This document shows positions 59,300 to 64,000 of a stretch of 64,000 nucleotides of DNA, one piece after another. A program made the translations under genes and the position numbers. The notes under the pieces were generated by a model that searched no databases, was not told the origin of the DNA, and saw only the letters and a list, made by a program, of their open reading frames with translations. Within the stretch, counting starts at the first letter, position 1; every line of letters starts with the position of its first letter. This DNA is from Pseudeuparius sepicola (Eukaryota; Arthropoda; Insecta; Coleoptera; Anthribidae): the NCBI GenBank assembly GCA_963920635.1, contig OY987300.1, forward strand, positions 56,379,415 to 56,443,414, read 5' to 3'.

Positions 59300-59640
59300 C
59301 TTGATAATAATTGTATGAAAACTCAATGCATGCAAAACAACCCCTCTAGAATTGCAAGAGGTGGGTAGGAGAAAGCGGGTGGCATAGGAACGAACAAAGA
59401 AAATGTATTCATGGAGGAGCGGCGACGGGGCGGCCGTTACCAAGACGCATCGCCACTGAGCCGAGGGGGAACGACCCCCCCGGGATATTCTCTGAACTTT
59501 TTCTTTTGGCCTTCGCTGCGCCATCGGGGCCTCCGCCACACAGGGCCTTACTCCGCGTTTGCCTTTTAATTGTCATCATATCTTTTAGATATGACGATGT
59601 GTCATAATTTTGGGTTGTCGCGCGAACGGGATCAGACACC
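59300..59640. other. GC-rich island with a duplicated core, copy 2
   Basis: Paralogous to 57,905-58,130, in the same orientation 1.4 kb away. Similarity begins near AATTCGATGCCTGCAAAAC / AACTCAATGCATGCAAAAC and runs through the shared 60-bp core to GAACTTTTTC(T/A)TTTTGG. There are no clear element ends. Confidence 0.5.
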
Positions 59641-59713
59641 ATTTTTTGTCTTGAAAATTCGCATACACAAGGGATTTTAAAAATATTGGAAATATCGATA
59701 GGCTTTTTTGGGA

Positions 59714-59755
59714 TATAAAAACACCACCCTTTCTTGGGTCGGTTTCGTTCAAACA
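59714..59755 (+). promoter_or_regulatory. Possible core promoter (TATA plus initiator-like)
   Basis: TATAAAAA at 59,714-59,721 is followed ~31 bp later by TTTCGTTC (59,743-59,750), a weak initiator-like match with G in place of the usual A. The spacing fits an insect core promoter just downstream of the GC island. No gene is recognised downstream; the 112-codon frame at 59,824-60,162 is not convincing. TATA-like runs are common in AT-rich DNA. Confidence 0.2.
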
Positions 59756-60214
59756 GGACAATCTTGCAATAATAGATACGATTGCGTATTAACCCATTTC
59801 AGAAATGAGATGTAGACAGATTTTTGTGCGTACTTCTATACTATTGGGCTGTGTTAGAGGTGTCTGAAGAATATTCTTTACAAGGCCTTGGGGTTGCGAT
59901 GGGAGCTAAATTCAGAGGTTCCCAAAATGTGTCTCTTCTCTCTTTTATTTGCTTTGGACAAGCGAAAACAATATTAATATGCAAAATTAAACATACCAGA
60001 ATTTGGAATAAAATAGTGTCTATTTATTTCTTTCTTATCCCCAAACCGTTTTCGAACTATAAAGCTGTTGCAAACTGTTCTTTTTTAAATGTAACTTTCA
60101 CAGCAGGTAGGGAACGTCAAAATATCACGACTGAGCTTAACAGCTATGGGTCAAATCTGTAGTCCATTTTTGAAATTGAATTATGGCTATATGTACATCC
60201 CAAAATATCCGCAA

Positions 60215-60665
60215 GCTGGCTGAACTGAAAATTGGCACTGCCACTTACGTACCTGTTTTTGGATCGTACTTTTACTCGTAACTTTTTTGAGTTTATCTTT
60301 TTGGTCTTGTCGATCAGTTTTAGTGCATTTTTTCATTCTGCAACAAAAAGGTACTCTTGTTTCATAGTTATAAAATAAACCGTTTGCATTGAAATTGGCG
60401 AAACAGGCCCCAAAACACCTGTTAACTCCAACATTCCAAAGAGGGTGCCCAAATTTTGCCAAGTTTAAGTCCGTTCCATTTTAAAAGCGAAAAACGTTAG
60501 GTTCAATGTTCATAGGTTTTTTTTCTCATTTTAAACGGATTATAAACTAAGATTTTCTGCTATGTTTTGTTTAAACTGTGACTATAAACAAATGATTCTG
60601 TTCAATTCCTGCAGCCTACTTAGATTTTTAGGGGTGTTATCACGAAAAACCAGGCACACTGTATA
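60215..60665. repeat. Dispersed repeat, copy 2, with TE-like end
   Basis: 60,215-60,480 matches 8,820-9,065 (see there). About 180 bp further, 60,640-60,663 reads ACGAAAAACCAGGCACACTG followed by TA, the inverted form of a CAGTGTG terminus. It therefore probably marks the right end of this remnant. The 91-codon minus-strand frame is not recognised. Confidence 0.55.
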
Positions 60666-61178
60666 ATATCTACATCTTGTAAACTATTATAAGTACATAG
60701 CATATGGGTCATTTCTATCGTCCAACCCGACAATATCTGGCAGTATTTTTGAGGATAAATGAAGTTTATGGTATAACGTTTTCCCCAGAAGGCTTCGTTT
60801 TCACGCGTACAGGGTGGTAAAGTTTTTCTAAAAATTATTGTTTCCTTCATAATTTCTAAACCAAATTTTGTACACAGTATAGGTACTTGGATAGACTGTC
60901 ATATATTATGACGCAAGATTAAGCCTCTTATACCTACAACCAGTGATGGAGATGAGGATAATCGACTCACTAAATTAAAAAAAAAATGGGGTAAGAGGTA
61001 TATTTTTTTTGTGTTCTCCGACAGAGAGTGTGATAATTATTGTTTCTATAGATATATTAGTATATTTACATTTATAAGTATATGTTACTGTTTCGCGGCA
61101 AGTTTAATTTTCCTTAATGTAGGAATGTATGAAAGAAATGTTTAACATGTCGTAATTATCCTATAAAACTTTTTTTGT
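60666..61178. other. AT-rich spacer with another CAGGGTGG-type end
   Basis: TACAGGGTGGTAAAG at ~60,808 resembles an element terminus; no partner found. Otherwise unassigned. Confidence 0.35.
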
Positions 61179-61179
61179 G

Positions 61180-61223
61180 GATTACCGGTTTCGCAAACAA
61201 CAATCGTTTTGCATCATCAGATC
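61180..61223 (-). ncRNA. Hammerhead ribozyme motif (Penelope type), copy 4
   Basis: On the minus strand: stem I GAT (complement of 61,221-61,223); CTGATGA (61,214-61,220); stem II GCAAA/TTTGC (61,208-61,212 with 61,193-61,197); GAAA (61,189-61,192). Stem III is the palindrome ACCGGT (61,184-61,189), the cleavage base is A (61,183), and stem I 3' strand ATC (61,180-61,182) pairs with GAT. It shares the ACCGGT stem III with the motif in the 22.8-kb Penelope element. The sequence past it (CCACAAAAAAAGTTTTATAG on the minus strand) would suit a Penelope 3' end. Confidence 0.8.
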
Positions 61224-61373
61224 TTCAGAAACTGCAATCAACGAGAAAATATACGTGAAAAAACCTTAACATCATTCACATTGTCTATGTAAAGGGATTA
61301 AAAAACAAAAACTTAGGTTTAAGACAATCCATGGAGTGAAGGTGTGCATCAAGAACAGTAGGTACTATAGGCT

Positions 61374-62475
61374 GTTGTTCTAAAATAGAATTTGATTTCT
61401 GGTGTACCTATACAGGGTGTCCCAGAATATGTGGGCAATATCTCGGATTTATATAGGGGACGTTAAAATAACATGACAAGTTCCTATAAAAATTTTCCCC
61501 AGGGGACTCACCTACAAGCCCCTAAAGGACGCCCCTGAAAGTCGATTTTTTTTAAATAACTTTTAAAATACTTTGTGTAATTTAATCATTTTTTAATATG
61601 ATGGACGATAGATAAGACTCGTTGAAAAAGGCCCAAGAAAACAATTTTGGCTTATTTGCTTTGCCAGGTACGGACTAGCTGTAATAGAATAATGTCAATT
61701 ATTTTTATACCCTTTTTACGATAAAGGCACAAAAATAATATTTTTAGATAGCTTGAACCATAAGCTAAAAAAAGACACTTTTGGTTGATATCGATAAAAT
61801 GAACTGTTTACAAGAAAAACTATTTTTGTTTAATACGATTATACATAATTTTGTATGTCGGTTCAACATGAGCTCCTTCTAATGTTATGCATTCCCTAGC
61901 TCTAAGAATTATTAAATCGGTAGGTACGTGTCAAAAAAACAACCATAGCAACAAAAAACAAATGTAAATTAAAGTGGCATTTTTCATAAAGAATGTAAAT
62001 TTCATCGATTACGGTCTCTTTACAAATGCAATAATAACAAGAATAGTTTTTTCTCAAAAAAAAGTTCATTTTATCGATATCAACCAAGAGAGTCTTTTTT
62101 TAATTTCAGGTTTAGCTATCTAAAAATATTATTTTTGTGCCTTTATCGTAAAGGGTGTATTGTGCTACAGCTAGTCCGTCCCAGACAAATCAAATAAGCC
62201 AAAATTGTTTACATTGGCCCTTTTTAACGAATCTTATGTATCGTCCATCGTATTAAAATATAATTAAATTGCACAAAGAATTTTAAAAGTTATTTAAAAA
62301 AAAATCGACTTTCAGGGGCGTCCTTTAGGGGCTTGTAGGTGAGTCCCCTGGGGAAAATTTTTATAGGAACTTGTCATGTTATTTTAACGTCCCCTATATA
62401 AATCCGAGATATTGCCCACATATTCTGGGACACCTGTATAGGTACACCAGACATCAAATTCTATTTTAGAACAAC
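61374..62475. mobile_element. Large foldback element with ~460-bp arms
   Basis: Left arm 61,374-~61,835 and right arm ~62,035-62,475 are near-identical inverted copies, loop ~200 bp. Shared blocks are GTTGTTCTAAAATAGAATTT, GTGTCCCAGAATATGTGGGC, GTCATGTTATTTTAACGTCC, GACTCACCTACAAGCCCCTA and GTTGATATCGATAAAATGAA. Inside the outermost 38 bp, each side has TA-CAGG(G)TGTCCCAG (61,413; 62,436), the TA-CAG-type terminus seen on other elements here. Inverted identity therefore continues beyond the presumed tips. There is no coding frame. Confidence 0.9.
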
Positions 62476-62549
62476 TTAAGCCATCCAAGCCACGAAGTTA
62501 TTCCGTGGATCACTGTCAGGACATGCTGTATTACGTTTCACATCAGCAT

Positions 62550-63340
62550 CAACGTCATCTAGATCAACCTACACGTTCCTCTAATCCCCGACTCGAAAGA
62601 CCAACCGCCGGAGCTGACCGAATCGCCGACCTCGTATAACGCCAGATACCGCGCCGGGATACGCACTTGCAGTAATCCACGTCGGATTGATGGCGGACCC
62701 CGCGCGCCCGGGCTAGAACAACCCTGTCGACACCCGACCATAACTCAGGTGATAATGGCCGTTGGAATTGCCGGCGCCCCGGCATTGCGATATGCCCGCA
62801 CTTCGGCAAATGAACAACTCATCATCGCCCCGTCTCTCTCGCTCGCCACCTCCGCCGCTCTCGCCCTCTCGCCCTGCTGCCGGATCGTGGATTGTTTTCG
62901 GACCGCCGCCCCCCGAATATACGAGTATCATTTCCGCGGCAACGTTCCCGGAATGTGACTGTTCCGTTATCGGGGCGGCCCAGACGGTCACAGTCTGTCT
63001 CCCGCCTGGTTAGTTATCCGGCCGGGCTTGATCCGAGGCTCTGCCGCCATCCAATTATCTGGATATGCGGAGCGTTTCGATTCGGGATTCATCCCCGTTA
63101 AGTCCGGGCACGGGGGGTTTTAATTTCGGGACGTATGCTAATGCGGGCTCACATACCACCTGCAAGGATGAAAGTTTTAATCTGCATGGGTGGCATTAAG
63201 CCAGCTATTTGCCCTCCGCCTGGGAGCTCCGGATAAATGCCGGATAAGCGGAAAGCCGGGCGTGCAGGAGCTAGGACGGGTGGAATTGCCGCGTAGGTGC
63301 CTTTTTAATTCGGGTACTTTGGGCCCGTGACGTTTGCTTC
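62550..63340. promoter_or_regulatory. Longest GC/CpG-rich island, candidate regulatory DNA
   Basis: Nearly 0.8 kb of CpG-rich DNA. A pyrimidine-rich run of TCTC/CGCC units at ~62,835-62,880 opens Ser/Pro/Arg-rich frames on the plus strand and Gly/Glu/Arg-rich frames on the minus strand, typical of composition rather than coding. Homeodomain-like TTAAT/TAAT cores occur at 63,118-63,190 (GTTTTAATTTCG, GCTAATGCG, TTTAATCTGCATGG). A CpG-rich promoter or enhancer of a gene beyond the right edge is a reasonable inference, unproven. Confidence 0.35.
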
Positions 63341-64000
63341 CCGCGATAATTAGCTTAGTTTAACTAAATATGCTGTTTGGTCCACCAACTGTCTAATATT
63401 TTGTTTTGACCGGCATACTAAAGAGTCTCAAGACTGTCATTAAAAGCTCACAAACTTAATTTTTCAGCCTCTTTGTGGAACCTGTAACAACGTATTCCTG
63501 CATGAGCAGTGCGGGCGGCTTGAATAAGGATAATATTCTAATAGTAGACTGCAATCTAGATTGGCCTGCGAGGACGCCAGCCATGAATATAGCACACAGT
63601 GCTCTATTTGCTCGATCTAGTATAAGACAAAAGTAAAGATATGGAAAGTTGAGCAAGATCAGGCGCGGTCGGCTTATAAATGATCGAGAGCGCTTTTAAA
63701 ATTTTATATTTTGTGTTGTGACATTTGGATTTTTTTAACTAACATTAAAAAATGAGGAATAATATTATTATTTACTTATAGTGATATATTATATAACTAT
63801 ATCAAACTATAAAAGACCCAGAAGTAAAAGATATATCAGCGAAATTATGGCATATTAAAATTTAAATAAAAATTAAAAATTAGAAACAGTACAGAACAGT
63901 ACAAAACCTAAAAATTGTATACTTGAATAAATACTTTCTATATTAAGGCAAGAAGGAAGACAGTGATTTTGTGATTTACTTTTCATCATTGTTAGTGAAA
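63341..64000. other. AT-rich spacer at the window edge
   Basis: No features recognised. Confidence 0.4.

Noticed and set aside
62713..63101. Gly/Glu/Arg-rich or Ser/Pro-rich frames as genes
   Set aside because: Generated by a TCTC/CGCC-rich run; all frames are open together.
1..64000. CRISPR arrays, operons, attachment sites or prokaryotic replicon features
   Set aside because: No regularly spaced repeats, no gene density and no prokaryotic signals; composition and elements are those of an insect nuclear genome.

Overview
The window reads as intergenic or intronic DNA from an insect nuclear genome. The background is AT-rich, microsatellites and the TAGGTACCTA-type motifs common in insect DNA are scattered through it, and there is no operon, Shine-Dalgarno or dense-ORF structure. 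Every protein-coding segment I could identify belongs to a transposable element. I found no host gene, tRNA, rRNA or CRISPR array that I could defend. The insect order cannot be settled from this sequence alone.

Layout. 0.9-3.4 kb: minus-strand non-LTR retrotransposon with a long intact RT frame. 4.2-4.7 kb: hAT MITE with an exact 8-bp target duplication. 5.9-9.7 kb: a pile of diverged repeats and a foldback. 12-13.5 kb: inverted-repeat elements, one ending in a near-perfect palindrome of about 200 bp. 14.8-17.0 kb: DNA element with ~340-bp terminal inverted repeats, a decayed captured protein gene and a nested TA-flanked MITE. 17.05-23.0 kb: two inverted copies of an unknown element X (17.05-18.14 and 20.18-22.99) around a 2-kb core that holds a TATA-flanked foldback; a 5'-truncated Penelope-like element (RT plus GIY-YIG, with a hammerhead ribozyme) is inserted in the right copy. 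23.1-24.2 kb: Tc1/mariner-like remnant with a transposase C-terminus. 27.5-28.6 and 34.1-34.8 kb: further elements with a TA-CAG(G/T)RTG type end. 39.7-43.8 kb: minus-strand LINE remnants. 48.3-49.6 kb: LINE 3' end with a hAT MITE inside it. 49.7-52.4 kb: broken Ty3/gypsy pol. 52.7-53.2 kb: another LINE 3' end. 61.4-62.5 kb: a ~460-bp-arm inverted repeat.

Between these lie about fifteen short islands that are visibly richer in G+C and CpG than their surroundings and have no convincing coding frame (for example 7.7-8.05, 10.6-11.2, 36.3-36.6, 38.2-38.8, 46.9-47.4, 62.6-63.3 kb). They look like candidate conserved regulatory DNA of a neighbouring gene outside the window. That is inference from composition and motifs only.

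The most notable observation is four separate minimal hammerhead ribozyme motifs (22,815-22,860 +; 26,631-26,678 -; 57,132-57,171 +; 61,180-61,223 -), each with a palindromic stem III of the kind known from Penelope-like retroelements. Only the first is still attached to recognisable Penelope coding sequence. The other three mark otherwise invisible remnants of this element class.
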